In this document: one piece after another, positions 37,327 through 46,097 of the stretch
How the letters are laid out: each line of letters starts with the position of its first letter
Position numbering within the stretch: the stretch's first letter is position 1
From: Pseudomonas mohnii
GTDB lineage: Bacteria; Pseudomonadota; Gammaproteobacteria; Pseudomonadales; Pseudomonadaceae
Direction of reading: 5' to 3'
Assembly: GCF_900105115.1 (NCBI RefSeq)
Contig: NZ_FNRV01000001.1
Span: 6,327,501 to 6,391,500, forward strand
DNA: 64,000 bases
Position numbers and translations under genes: made by a program
Notes under the pieces: model-generated
Seen by the model: the letters and a program-made list of their open reading frames with translations, nothing else
Database searches by the model: none
What the model was told of the DNA's origin: nothing

Positions 37327-37755
37327 TTACTTATCAGCTAAAGAAGTTTCCAGTGTTACTACCCTTGCATTAAGTTCGCGTACGGACTCGATAAGAGGTG
37401 CCACCAGTTTTTGGTAATCAACTTGCAAGTGGCCTCGATCAGCGCGCACTAACTGGGGATAAACTTTCTGTACATCTTGGGCAATCAGGCCGACATCGGC
37501 TTGGTCGTTTTGCTTCCAGTTGAACGTTACACCATTGAGTTTCAGGAGGTTTTCCATGGGATTTTGTAGGCGTTGAACGTTGCTTTTCAGTCGTTCATCA
37601 CTGAATGGGCAGCACTCATCTCCAATATCGTCGCCGATGTCCCAGCATTGACCGTTATGGCAGATTTGCTGCGGTGTGGAGCTTTGCGCATGGGCCGTGC
37701 CGTGGAGGCAAAACAGCAATGCAGGCGCGAGCAGGCTTAAAGGCAATATACGCAT
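37327..37755 (-). CDS. Exported orphan S74-type intramolecular chaperone domain
   Basis: 142 aa. Signal peptide to about residue 23 (HAHA/TAHAQ), a short Cys-rich stretch (CHNGQCWDIGDDIGDECC), then the S74 chaperone signature: SDERLKSNVQRL (catalytic Ser-Asp region), GLIAQDVQKVYPQLV, YQKLVAPLIESVRELNARV. In phage tailspikes and endosialidases this domain trimerises the fibre and cuts itself off. Here no fibre part precedes it, so the domain stands alone behind a secretion signal. Not in a prophage. ATG 37755 has GGAG at ten bases. Confidence 0.8.
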   Translation of the reverse strand: MRILPLSLLAPALLFCLHGTAHAQSSTPQQICHNGQCWDIGDDIGDECCPFSDERLKSNVQRLQNPMENLLKLNGVTFNWKQNDQADVGLIAQDVQKVYPQLVRADRGHLQVDYQKLVAPLIESVRELNARVVTLETSLADK

Positions 37756-37917
37756 ACTTATTAATCTCCATTTATCGATTGTTACATAAGAGCCGCGATA
37801 AGCATCTGTGAAAGTTGACGCTTCAAACAATGCTGGCTCTTTGCATCAATCGATGCGGAATGTTGCGTTGGAATCCTTCTGTAATGCTTTAATCTATTGC
37901 CTTGTCCGTGTCAGCGT

Positions 37918-39114
37918 TCAACGGGTTTGACGCGCACTTTGGCGTGACAGCAGCAGCGTTAGGCAAAGGCCGGTAACTGACAACAACGCAGCCGCGAAGA
38001 ATATCCACTTGTAACCCAAGTTCAACGCCACCGCCCCCATCAAGGGGCCGGCAATCGCCAGCGCCAGGTCGAAAAACACGGCATATGCGCTCAACCCGGC
38101 ACCACGGCTGGAGTTGGGCACCTGCTTGATCGCTTCGACACCCAGCGCCGGGTACACCAATGACAGGCCGAAGCCGGTCAGGCCGGCACCGATCAAGGCA
38201 TAGGCGGTCGAAGGCGCGAACCACAGCAACATCAGGCCGACTGTTTCAATGGTCATGCAGGCGATGGCCGAGGTGAATCCACCGAAACGGCTGATGCTGG
38301 AGATGAACAGCAGGCGCGCCAGAATGAAGCACACGCCGAAGACGGTGAGGCAATAAGCGGCGCCGGTCCAGCCACGGTTGAGGTAATACAAAGTGATGAA
38401 AGTGGTCAGGGTGCCGTAGCCAATGGAGGCCAGGCTCAGGCTCGCACCGAACGGCGCAATGCGCCCGAACACCGCCCAGAAGGGCAACCGCTCGCCCCGG
38501 ATCACTGGCACCGACGGCTTGTTACGAATCAGCAGCAGTGCTGCCAGGGCCAGCACAGACAGGGCGATGCCCAGGCTGACGAAGCCCAGTTGATCGACCA
38601 TCACCACGCCCAGTGGCGCGCCGATGGCAATCGCGCCATAAGAAGCGATGCCGTTCCAGGAGATCGAACGCGCGGTGTGTTCGGCCCCTACCTGGCCCAT
38701 GCACCAACTGATGGTGCCGACTCCGATCAAGCCTTGGGCAATCCCAAGCAGCAAGCGGCCGGCGATCAGGATCAACAAGCTTAATAAAGGAACGCTTTGC
38801 AACAAGGTCGACAGCCACGTCAGCACGCCGCTCAACACAATCCCGGACAACCCGTAAATGATCGCCCGCTTGGTGCCGACACTGTCGGACATGCGTCCCG
38901 CCATGGGGCGACTGAGCAGGGTTGCGAGATATTGCGAACCGATGGTCAGCCCTGCGACAACAGCACTGAACCCCAGTTGTTCATGGACATAGCCGGGCAG
39001 CACCGCAATCGGCAGGCCGATGCAGAGAAAGGCAATAAAGGTATAGAAAACAATGGAGACGATCTGCAGGGTGATCGCCATGGAGCTTTGCGGTGGCTGG
39101 TGCTGCGCAGACAT
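37918..39114 (-). CDS. MFS transporter (YhhS-like)
   Basis: 398 aa, 12 hydrophobic segments. The motif-A sequence GRMSDSVGTKRAI between segments 2 and 3 is typical. Overall pattern (FIAFLCIGLPIAVLPGYVH start, GRLLLGIAQGLIGVGTISW) fits the YhhS/YfcJ branch of the major facilitator superfamily, proposed small-molecule exporters. Substrate unknown; no regulator adjacent. Confidence 0.88.
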   Translation of the reverse strand: MSAQHQPPQSSMAITLQIVSIVFYTFIAFLCIGLPIAVLPGYVHEQLGFSAVVAGLTIGSQYLATLLSRPMAGRMSDSVGTKRAIIYGLSGIVLSGVLTWLSTLLQSVPLLSLLILIAGRLLLGIAQGLIGVGTISWCMGQVGAEHTARSISWNGIASYGAIAIGAPLGVVMVDQLGFVSLGIALSVLALAALLLIRNKPSVPVIRGERLPFWAVFGRIAPFGASLSLASIGYGTLTTFITLYYLNRGWTGAAYCLTVFGVCFILARLLFISSISRFGGFTSAIACMTIETVGLMLLWFAPSTAYALIGAGLTGFGLSLVYPALGVEAIKQVPNSSRGAGLSAYAVFFDLALAIAGPLMGAVALNLGYKWIFFAAALLSVTGLCLTLLLSRQSARQTR

Positions 39115-39258
39115 GAGAGCTCGTTCGCGGGCGGCGGTGGGAGAGCGGCATGATGGCTTGGCATTGATATAAAAGAAAGCAGGCTAACTACCTTTGCCAT
39201 GGCATTATCGCTGTTGCTCGCGATGATTTATGCACCGACAAGAAACCTTGGTCTGAAA

Positions 39259-39292
39259 TGCAAAAAGCCCCGTCACAAAAGACAGGGCTTTT
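39259..39292 (-). terminator. Intrinsic terminator of ybiT
   Basis: Minus-strand AAAAGCCC-TGTC...GAC-GGGGCTTTTT hairpin downstream of the ybiT stop (39329). Confidence 0.75.
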
Positions 39293-39328
39293 CACTTGAA
39301 GCTTGCAGCTAAAGGCTGGTAGCTGCCT

Positions 39329-40915
39329 TTAGAGCACCACGCCCTGGCTACGCAGATAGTCGTCATAGGTGCCGCTGAAGTCGGTCACGCCATTCGGGCT
39401 CAGCTCGATGATGCGGGTGGCCAGGGAGGACACGAACTCACGGTCGTGGCTGACGAAGATCAGCGTGCCCGGGTAGTTCTCCAGCGCCAGGTTCAGTGCT
39501 TCGATGGATTCCATGTCCAGGTGGTTGGTCGGTTCGTCCATCACCAGCACGTTCGGCTTTTGCAGGATCAGCTTGCCGAACAGCATGCGACCTTGTTCAC
39601 CACCGGAGATCACCTTGACCGACTTGAGGATCTCATCGTTGGAGAACAGCATGCGGCCCAGCGTGCCGCGAATGATCTGCTCACCTTGCGTCCACTGGCC
39701 CATCCAGTCGAACAGGCTGACGTCGTCTTCGAAATCGTGGGCGTGGTCCTGGGCGTAGTAGCCCAGTTCCGCGCTTTCGGTCCACTTCACGGAACCGGCG
39801 TCCGGGGTCAGCTCGCCCATCAAGGTGCGCAGCAGGGTGGTCTTGCCGATACCGTTCGGCCCGATGATCGCAACGCGCTCGCCGGCTTCTACGGTGAAGC
39901 TGAAGTTCTTGAACAGGGTCTTGCCGTCGAAGCCCTTGGACATCTGCTCGATGGTCACGGCCTGACGGTGCAGCTTCTTGGTCTGTTCGAAGCGGATGAA
40001 CGGGCTCACGCGGCTCGACGGCTTGACCTCGGCCAGCTGGATCTTGTCGATCTGCTTGGCGCGGGAAGTGGCCTGTTTGGCTTTCGAGGCGTTGGCCGAG
40101 AAGCGACTGACGAACGTTTGCAGTTCGGCGATCTGGGCTTTCTTCTTGGCGTTGTCCGACAGCAATTGTTCGCGCGATTGAGTCGCGGCAGTCATGTACT
40201 CGTCGTAGTTGCCCGGGAACAGGCGCAGCTCACCGTAGTCCAGGTCAGCCATGTGGGTGCAGACGCTGTTGAGGAAGTGACGGTCGTGGGAAATGATGAT
40301 CATGGTGCTGTTACGCGCCGTGAGAATGGTTTCCAGCCAGCGAATGGTGTTGATGTCCAAGTGGTTGGTCGGTTCGTCGAGCAACAGCACTTCCGGGTTG
40401 GAGAACAGGGCCTGGGCGAGCAATACCCGCAGTTTCCAGCCTGGAGCGACTTCGGTCATCGGGCCGAAATGCTGTTCCAGGGGAATCCCCAGGCCCAGCA
40501 GCAGCTCACCGGCGCGGGATTCGGCGGTGTAACCGTCCATTTCAGCGAATTCGGTTTCCAGCTCGGCCACGGCCATGCCGTCTTCTTCGCTCATTTCCGG
40601 CAGCGAGTAGATGCGATCGCGCTCGGCCTTGACCTTCCACAATTCTTCATGACCCATGATCACGGTGTCGATCACGGTGAATTCTTCGTAGGCGAACTGG
40701 TCCTGGCGCAATTTACCCAGGCGTACGTTCGGCTCCAGCATGACCTGGCCGCCGGATGGCTCGAGGTCACCGCCGAGAATCTTCATGAAGGTCGACTTGC
40801 CGCAACCGTTGGCGCCGATCAAGCCATAACGATTGCCGCCGTTGAATTTAACCGAAACGTTTTCGAACAACGGCTTGGCGCCGAACTGCATGGTGATGTT
40901 AGCTGTGGAGATCAA
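39329..40915 (-). CDS. ybiT: ABC-F ATPase YbiT
   Basis: 528 aa, two ABC domains: Walker [10 protein letters not shown] and GPNGIGKTT, with [11 protein letters not shown] and [11 protein letters not shown]alker B and an interdomain basic linker ([20 protein letters not shown]). Sequence closely follows E. coli YbiT. ABC-F proteins act on ribosomes and relieve specific stalls. The start codon is TTG, after GGTAAGG; the integrase remnant ends only 12 bp upstream, so the native promoter region has been displaced or replaced. Confidence 0.95.
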   Translation of the reverse strand: MISTANITMQFGAKPLFENVSVKFNGGNRYGLIGANGCGKSTFMKILGGDLEPSGGQVMLEPNVRLGKLRQDQFAYEEFTVIDTVIMGHEELWKVKAERDRIYSLPEMSEEDGMAVAELETEFAEMDGYTAESRAGELLLGLGIPLEQHFGPMTEVAPGWKLRVLLAQALFSNPEVLLLDEPTNHLDINTIRWLETILTARNSTMIIISHDRHFLNSVCTHMADLDYGELRLFPGNYDEYMTAATQSREQLLSDNAKKKAQIAELQTFVSRFSANASKAKQATSRAKQIDKIQLAEVKPSSRVSPFIRFEQTKKLHRQAVTIEQMSKGFDGKTLFKNFSFTVEAGERVAIIGPNGIGKTTLLRTLMGELTPDAGSVKWTESAELGYYAQDHAHDFEDDVSLFDWMGQWTQGEQIIRGTLGRMLFSNDEILKSVKVISGGEQGRMLFGKLILQKPNVLVMDEPTNHLDMESIEALNLALENYPGTLIFVSHDREFVSSLATRIIELSPNGVTDFSGTYDDYLRSQGVVL

Positions 40916-40927
40916 TTACCTTACCTA

Positions 40928-41344
40928 TCAATGGGTTAGAGCTGGTCTTTTTTTGCCTGATACCGATTTGATACCAATCTGGAGCTTTTCCAGCTCCGCC
41001 CAGTCTGAGCTTGAGTTGAGCCAACGCGCATACGTCGTCAGCAACCTTTGGACACTGTGGCCAAGCTGCTGAGCGATGAATGCGGGGTTCATGTTGGACA
41101 TTGAGCATATTGTCGCATAAGTATGACGGCAGTTGTACGGTGGTCGATAAGGCATCGCCAGTGCCTGGAGTGCCGGCACCCACTGGTTGTGCAGATCGGA
41201 GGTCTGTTTGGTGGACTCGCTGTTCTTCAACGGCGGGAACACCTGGGGCGTGGTCTTTACCAGGCCGACGCCTTTTGCAGGTCGCACGGCGTACTGGCGG
41301 GCGAACTCCAGCGCATGCAGTGCACGTTCGTTGAGTGGTACGAA
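40928..41344 (-). pseudogene. Tyrosine recombinase (phage integrase) C-terminal remnant
   Basis: The readable minus frame starts at about NRKNRFVPLNERALHALEF and includes VFPPLKNS, then the catalytic region PYNCRHTYATI (Arg-His), QQLGHS (His) and TTYARWL (Tyr). A stop or frameshift at about 41384 cuts off the N-terminal part, so only the catalytic C-terminus survives. Presumed trace of an integrative element that inserted immediately upstream of ybiT. Probably inactive because the core-binding domain is gone. Confidence 0.82.
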
Positions 41345-41613
41345 ACGATTTTTCCGGTTTTGGTGCGTTAGCCGGGTTCTTCTTGATCAGCGCTTGGGCA
41401 ACTGCGGCTTCCAGAGTCGCCGAGAGCTTGATCAGAGCATGGCGACGAACACCCGGAGAAGGCCACGCCGTGGCCGCGCAGGAGGGTGGTGGTAATCATG
41501 TCAATGCTTAAACAAATAGCCTCAGATCGAACAGATTGCAATTTGGCGGGTGCACTCTTCACATGGTGCTTCCATTGGTTGGTCATTTACTACCAGGTTT
41601 GGCTGCCTCACCT

Positions 41614-42022
41614 TTTCATTCCGCCATCGAGATCATGGACAACTTGCACTCGCGCGGGGTACGCATGTCCAGTGAAGACTTTGGGGCGGGTATTCCTCGT
41701 TGAGCTATCTCAAGAAGTTCAAGATTTTTAAACTCAAAATCGATCAGTCTTTCGTGCGTGATATCGCAATCGATGCCGATGATCGAGCCATAGTCAAGAC
41801 CATCGTACAAATGGCTCATAGCGTGGGTTTAATCACTATTGCCGAGGGGGTGGAAACACCGGCGCAGTGGGAGTTTCTCAGGGATATTTGTTTAGCCGGC
41901 CATTGCCCACAGATCAAATTCCAGAATTCGTCAGGAAGGTCGAGGCTCAACGCGAGATTGAGGTTGCGGATGCTCTTGAACTTTCGGAGCAGAGAGAAAT
42001 TTGGCAATCCGAATTATTCTAG
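41614..42022 (+). pseudogene. EAL-domain (c-di-GMP phosphodiesterase) remnant with two frameshifts
   Basis: Frame 1 (to about 41692) reads [26 protein letters not shown] one-base shift then continues [23 protein letters not shown], and [17 protein letters not shown] second lesion after RDI moves into a frame reading [20 protein letters not shown] and ending [10 protein letters not shown] at TAG 42020-42022. Together these are the last part of an EAL domain and a GGDEF/EAL protein tail. The DDFG/KID/AEGVE landmarks are present but Glu-Asp replaces one Asp. No start or upstream domains are found, so this is a fragment. Confidence 0.85.
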
Positions 42023-42462
42023 TAACAGGGGGCGATTCATAGCCAGGGTTGAGGCAGTACCGAATCAGTCCCCGTTCCGCCATTCGGATCACGGGAAACG
42101 CACCCCGGTCAGAAGCGGAAGATCCATCTGGCAATAAGTGGACAGGAGCATGTGAAGCGCTTGGCCCAAGTCGAAGCGCGCTGAGGCCGGTCAATCAGGG
42201 GGCCCGTAAAGTTTGGGTGGGCTGGCTCTCTAAGCCATAAGGCAAAAAGGCAGTGGCGATGTTTTGGCGGTATGAGCGGACAGTTTTTCGCGGCTTCGGT
42301 TCACTTTTGGTTACAAATTGTGGCTAAAATGCCACCGATCATCGGGTGCCGATAAGCAGCGCCGGCTCAAGGATGTGCCCTCGGGACAGCTTTCGTATTA
42401 AGACTCTGCACAAACCCCTGGGCCAGGGCTGCCAAGGGGTGCAGTTTGTTCACTTCTGACGT
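42023..42462. other. Intergenic scar without recognisable gene
   Basis: About 440 bp between the EAL remnant and lpxO. No conserved open frame. The left half continues the degraded foreign region; the right half must hold the lpxO promoter. No terminal inverted repeats or att duplications were found by eye. Confidence 0.4.
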
Positions 42463-43374
42463 GTGACGATTTCCGTGAAACTCATTATTGCCGCTATCTA
42501 TGTTGTCTCCATCGCATACGTCCATCTGCGAGGGCAGGTGCGACACAAGCTGGGCCGCCAGTTGAGTGATCACTCGACGTTTCTGGCCCCGATCAATTGC
42601 TTCCTCTATCTCTTCTCGAAGATACCCAACAAACCTTTCCTCAATCCTGCCGACTTTCCCGACCTGAGCCCGTTGCAGGCTCACTGGGAAGAAATCCGCG
42701 CCGAAGGCCAAAACCTGTTGCGGGCAGGGGAGATCAAACGCTCGAGCCAGTACGACGATGTCGGTTTCAACTCGTTCTTCAAATCAGGCTGGAAACGCTT
42801 CTACCTCAAGTGGTACGGCGACAGCCATCCATCGGCGATGAAACTCTGTCCGCGCACCACCGAACTGGTGCAGAGCATCGGTTCGATCAAGGCTGCGATG
42901 TTCGCCGAATTGCCTCCGGGCTCGAAACTGGTACGTCACCGCGACCCGTATGCCGGTTCCTATCGTTATCACCTGGGTCTTGAAACCCCCAACGATGCAG
43001 GTTGCTACATCAATGTCGATGGCGAGAACTACCATTGGCGCGACGGTGAAGCGGTGATGTTCGATGAGACCTACATCCATTACGCTGAAAATGCCACCGA
43101 GCAGAACCGCATCATTCTGTTTTGCGACGTTGAACGCCCGATGAAGTATCGCTGGGCGGCCGCGTTCAACACTTGGTTCAGCCGCAATGTGATGGCGGCG
43201 GCCGGCGCGCCGAATGAGGCGGGTGACAAAACCGGCGGCATCAATCGACTGTTCGGCAGAATCTACAAAATTCGTCTGCGCGGCAAAGACCTGAAAAAGC
43301 GCAACCGCACACGCTATTACCTGGAAAAGTGGGCAATCTTTGGCGGGTTGCTGGCCATCTTCATCCTCGTCTGA
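42463..43374 (+). CDS. lpxO: Lipid A 2-hydroxylase LpxO (aspartyl/asparaginyl hydroxylase family)
   Basis: 303 aa. N- and C-terminal membrane helices flank an Fe(II)/2-oxoglutarate dioxygenase domain with LPPGSKLVRHRDPYAGSYRYHLGL (His-x-Asp), VMFDETYIHYAEN (distal His) and the 2-OG Arg in NRIILFCDVERP. This layout is LpxO, which adds a 2-hydroxyl to secondary laurate of lipid A at the inner membrane. The start is GTG 42463 with a weak ribosome site; a GTG at 42475 is the alternative. Confidence 0.9.
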   Translation: MTISVKLIIAAIYVVSIAYVHLRGQVRHKLGRQLSDHSTFLAPINCFLYLFSKIPNKPFLNPADFPDLSPLQAHWEEIRAEGQNLLRAGEIKRSSQYDDVGFNSFFKSGWKRFYLKWYGDSHPSAMKLCPRTTELVQSIGSIKAAMFAELPPGSKLVRHRDPYAGSYRYHLGLETPNDAGCYINVDGENYHWRDGEAVMFDETYIHYAENATEQNRIILFCDVERPMKYRWAAAFNTWFSRNVMAAAGAPNEAGDKTGGINRLFGRIYKIRLRGKDLKKRNRTRYYLEKWAIFGGLLAIFILV

Positions 43375-43439
43375 TTCTTTCGCCGGGCCGACCGAGGGCG
43401 TCGCGGGCTTGCCTGCGATGATCCTGGGCGGCCCGCCCA

Positions 43440-44300
43440 TTACGTGCTGGCTTTTTTTCTCGCCGCCGGTTTGGCGGACGGCTTGGGCTTTGCGGTCGCC
43501 TTGCCTGGCGCCTTGCTGCCCAGACTGCGTTTGAGCAGCTCGGTCAAGTCAATGACATCCGCTGTTTTGCGTTGCTCTTCGCCGGTGGCTGTTTCAACGT
43601 CCTCAATCTTGCCTTCGTGGGCTTTCTTCTCCACAAGGGCCATGATCTTGTCTTCAAACTCATCCCGGTAGTCATCCGGCGACCATTCGGCGCTCATGTC
43701 CTCCACCAGTCGCTTGGCCATATCCAGTTCGCCCTTGGTCAGCTCAGCCTTGGTCACGTCAGGGCCTAACGCCAACTCGTCCAGGCTGCGTACTTCCGCC
43801 GGCCAGCGCAATTTCATCAGGACGATGACCGATTCCAGCGGCATGAGCGCGGCCAGATACTGGCGGGTATGCAGCACCACGCGGGCCAGGGCGACTTTTT
43901 GGGTTTGGGTGAGCGTTTCGCGCAACAGCGCATAAACCTTGCCCCCGCGTTTATCCGGCGCCAGATAGTAAGGTGTGTCGATGTTTTGCAAGGGAATCTG
44001 GTCGCTATCGACAAAGGCAAAAATGTCGATGGTCTGGGTCGACAAAGGATGCGCCGAGCGAATGTCCTCTTCGCTGAGCACCACGTACCGACCCTTTTCG
44101 AACTGGACACCTTTGACGATGTGTTCCTTGGTGACTTCTTTACCGGTGACCTTGTTGACGCGCTTGTAGCCAACCGGATCCATGCTGCGGCTGTCGAGCC
44201 AGTCGAAATCCACCCCTTGGGAAGACGTTGCCGAGACCAGCGCCACGGGGATGTGCACCAGGCCGAAACTGATTGCGCCCTTCCAGATTGCCCGCGCCAT
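43440..44300 (-). CDS. ku: Non-homologous end-joining protein Ku
   Basis: 286 aa. The bacterial Ku core begins MARAIWKGAISFGLVHIPVAL and contains YYLAPDKRGGKVYALL and MPLESVIVLMKLRWPAEVR. The C-terminal 40 residues are Lys/Ala/Pro-rich (SLGSKAPGKATAKPKPSA), a region known to tune DNA binding and LigD interaction. The homodimer ring threads onto DNA ends. LigD is not in this window. Confidence 0.95.
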   Translation of the reverse strand: MARAIWKGAISFGLVHIPVALVSATSSQGVDFDWLDSRSMDPVGYKRVNKVTGKEVTKEHIVKGVQFEKGRYVVLSEEDIRSAHPLSTQTIDIFAFVDSDQIPLQNIDTPYYLAPDKRGGKVYALLRETLTQTQKVALARVVLHTRQYLAALMPLESVIVLMKLRWPAEVRSLDELALGPDVTKAELTKGELDMAKRLVEDMSAEWSPDDYRDEFEDKIMALVEKKAHEGKIEDVETATGEEQRKTADVIDLTELLKRSLGSKAPGKATAKPKPSAKPAARKKAST

Positions 44301-44490
44301 GGTCGTCTACTCGTGAGTGATGATCAGGTGACCCATGGCCTCTTGAAAAAGTTTCAGCCGCCTTGAGCCCTGCCGCGATGGGGCGTCAACGTCGTGTTAC
44401 ATCTTGTCGGAGGTTTTTGTTAACAAATACGAACCCCGAGCGTAGCGTGCTATCGAAGACTCTATTCTGGCTCACGTCGAGAGGCTCCCC

Positions 44491-44844
44491 ATGAACCGAG
44501 GCATGCTTGTCCTCATCACGCTCGCCCTGAGCGGCGTCATCAGCCAATCGGTGCAGGCTGAAGTTGCAAGGGCAGGTGCGTCGTTGCAGATCGCCCAAAA
44601 CCTGCCGGGCAACAACAACCCCTACAACAGCCCGATTCGCCGCGCCAATCCAAACAGCATGCAGGGCACGCAGCCCAATGCGCCGGCCATCCGCGGGCCG
44701 AACACTGTGCCGGTACCGAGGCCACCGACCCTCGATAACGGCGGTATCGGCAATCGCTATCCCCAGGATCGCCCGGCGCCCGCCAGCCCACCCAAATTCA
44801 TTCCCAATCCGCCTCATCGAGACTCGGACACCCGTAATCCTTGA
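44491..44844 (+). CDS. Pro/Asn-rich exported hypothetical protein
   Basis: 117 aa; signal peptide to about residue 24 (SVQA). The mature part is low-complexity, rich in Pro, Asn, Arg, Ile (NLPGNNNPYNSPIRRANPNS) and predicted disordered. GAGAGGCT precedes the ATG. It lies 49 bp upstream of the PQQ sugar dehydrogenase gene in the same direction. Function unknown. Confidence 0.75.
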   Translation: MNRGMLVLITLALSGVISQSVQAEVARAGASLQIAQNLPGNNNPYNSPIRRANPNSMQGTQPNAPAIRGPNTVPVPRPPTLDNGGIGNRYPQDRPAPASPPKFIPNPPHRDSDTRNP

Positions 44845-44893
44845 TGGCCGGCAGCCAGGCTGTTGGGCATTTTCCTGACAAAAGGAATCGTGC

Positions 44894-46045
44894 ATGTTGC
44901 GTAGAACGCTGCTGGCCACTGTCTGCGCCAGCGCCTTGATGACCACCACTTTGTCCGCCCTGGCAGCGCCGGCTCAGGAAATGCAGAGCGAGCAGGGCAG
45001 GCTTGAAGTCACTCCGATTGTGACTGGGCTGGAACATCCCTGGGCCCTGGCGTTTCTGCCTGACCGCCAGGGCATGCTGGTGACCGAACGGCCCGGCCAT
45101 CTGCGGCTGGTGACGCCTGACGGAAAACTGTCGGCACCCATCAGCGGCGCGCCCAAGGTCTGGGCCAGGGGGCAGGGTGGATTGCTGGATGTGGCGCTGT
45201 CACCCGACTTCAAGCAAGACCGTACGATCTACCTGTCCTATGCCGAAGGCGGTGGCCAGGGGGATAAGGCAGGGACCGCCGTCGGTCGCGGGCGGCTGTC
45301 CGAAGATCTGACGTCACTCAAGGATTTTCGGGTGATTTTTCGCCAGGAACCGAAACTGTCGGTCGGCAACCATTTCGGCTCGCGGCTGGTGTTCGACCGG
45401 GATGGCTATCTGTTCATCACCCTGGGAGAAAACAACGACCGCCCGACCGCCCAGGACCTCGACAAACTGCAAGGTAAGGTGGTGCGGATCTACCCCGACG
45501 GCAAGGTGCCGGACGACAACCCTTTTGTCGGTCAGGCCGGTGTGCGTCCGGAAATCTGGTCCTACGGCCATCGCAACCCGCAAGGCGCTGCGCTTAACCC
45601 CTGGACCGGCACTCTTTGGGAAAACGAACACGGTCCCAAGGGCGGAGACGAGGTCAATATCATCGAGCGTGGCAAGAATTACGGCTGGCCGCTGGCCACC
45701 CATGGTATTAACTACTCCGGCCAGCCGATCCCGGAAGCTCAAGGCACAACCGCCGTAGGTACCGTCGCACCGCACCATGTCTGGGAGCAATCCCCCGGCC
45801 TCAGCGGCCTGGCGTTCTACGACGGCGACCGATTCAAGGCCTGGCAGCACAATGCGTTTATCGGTGCATTGGTGACTCAGGAGTTGATCCGCTTGCAGTT
45901 CGACGGTGATCGGGTGGTCCACGAAGAGCGCTTGTTGGGTGAGCTGAACAAACGCATTCGCGATGTGCGACAGGGGCCGGATGGTTACTTGTACGTGCTG
46001 ACCGATGAAGAAAACGGCGGGTTGTACAGGGTGGGATTGAAGTAA
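44894..46045 (+). CDS. PQQ-dependent soluble aldose/sugar dehydrogenase (YliI-like)
   Basis: 383 aa; signal peptide to about residue 24. Six-blade propeller typical of Asd/YliI: VVTGLEHPWALAFLPDRQGMLVTERPG start (catalytic region), HRNPQGAALNPWTGTLWENEHGPKGGDEVN (PQQ/Ca site), NYGWPLATHGINYSG. These periplasmic enzymes oxidise aldoses to lactones with PQQ and pass electrons to the chain. Start ATG with AAAGGAATC. Followed by a stem-loop at the convergent gap. Confidence 0.9.
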   Translation: MLRRTLLATVCASALMTTTLSALAAPAQEMQSEQGRLEVTPIVTGLEHPWALAFLPDRQGMLVTERPGHLRLVTPDGKLSAPISGAPKVWARGQGGLLDVALSPDFKQDRTIYLSYAEGGGQGDKAGTAVGRGRLSEDLTSLKDFRVIFRQEPKLSVGNHFGSRLVFDRDGYLFITLGENNDRPTAQDLDKLQGKVVRIYPDGKVPDDNPFVGQAGVRPEIWSYGHRNPQGAALNPWTGTLWENEHGPKGGDEVNIIERGKNYGWPLATHGINYSGQPIPEAQGTTAVGTVAPHHVWEQSPGLSGLAFYDGDRFKAWQHNAFIGALVTQELIRLQFDGDRVVHEERLLGELNKRIRDVRQGPDGYLYVLTDEENGGLYRVGLK

Positions 46046-46054
46046 CGCGGATAC

Positions 46055-46085
46055 CTGTGGCGTGGGGCAAGCCCCCTCGCCACAG
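46055..46085. terminator. Stem-loop in the convergent gap
   Basis: TGTGGCG-T-GGGG-CAAG-CCCC-CT-CGCCACA (46056-46084) forms a strong hairpin between the sugar dehydrogenase and GNAT-C39 genes. No U-run; related to REP in composition. Confidence 0.5.
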
Positions 46086-46097
46086 AAAACGGGGCGT

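Noticed and set aside
39446..40939. Plus-strand 497-aa open frame
   Set aside because: Shadow of ybiT; no recognisable domain.
41368..41586. Minus-strand 72-aa frame next to the integrase remnant
   Set aside because: It probably lies in decayed integrase or element DNA; no recognisable motif and no ribosome site.
40880..42462. Complete integrative element or prophage
   Set aside because: Only a recombinase C-terminus and a broken EAL fragment remain; no tRNA target, att duplication, structural or cargo genes were found.
43440..44300. Ku as part of a defence or mobile island with the nearby scar
   Set aside because: lpxO lies between them, codon use is ordinary, and ku is common in pseudomonad chromosomes.
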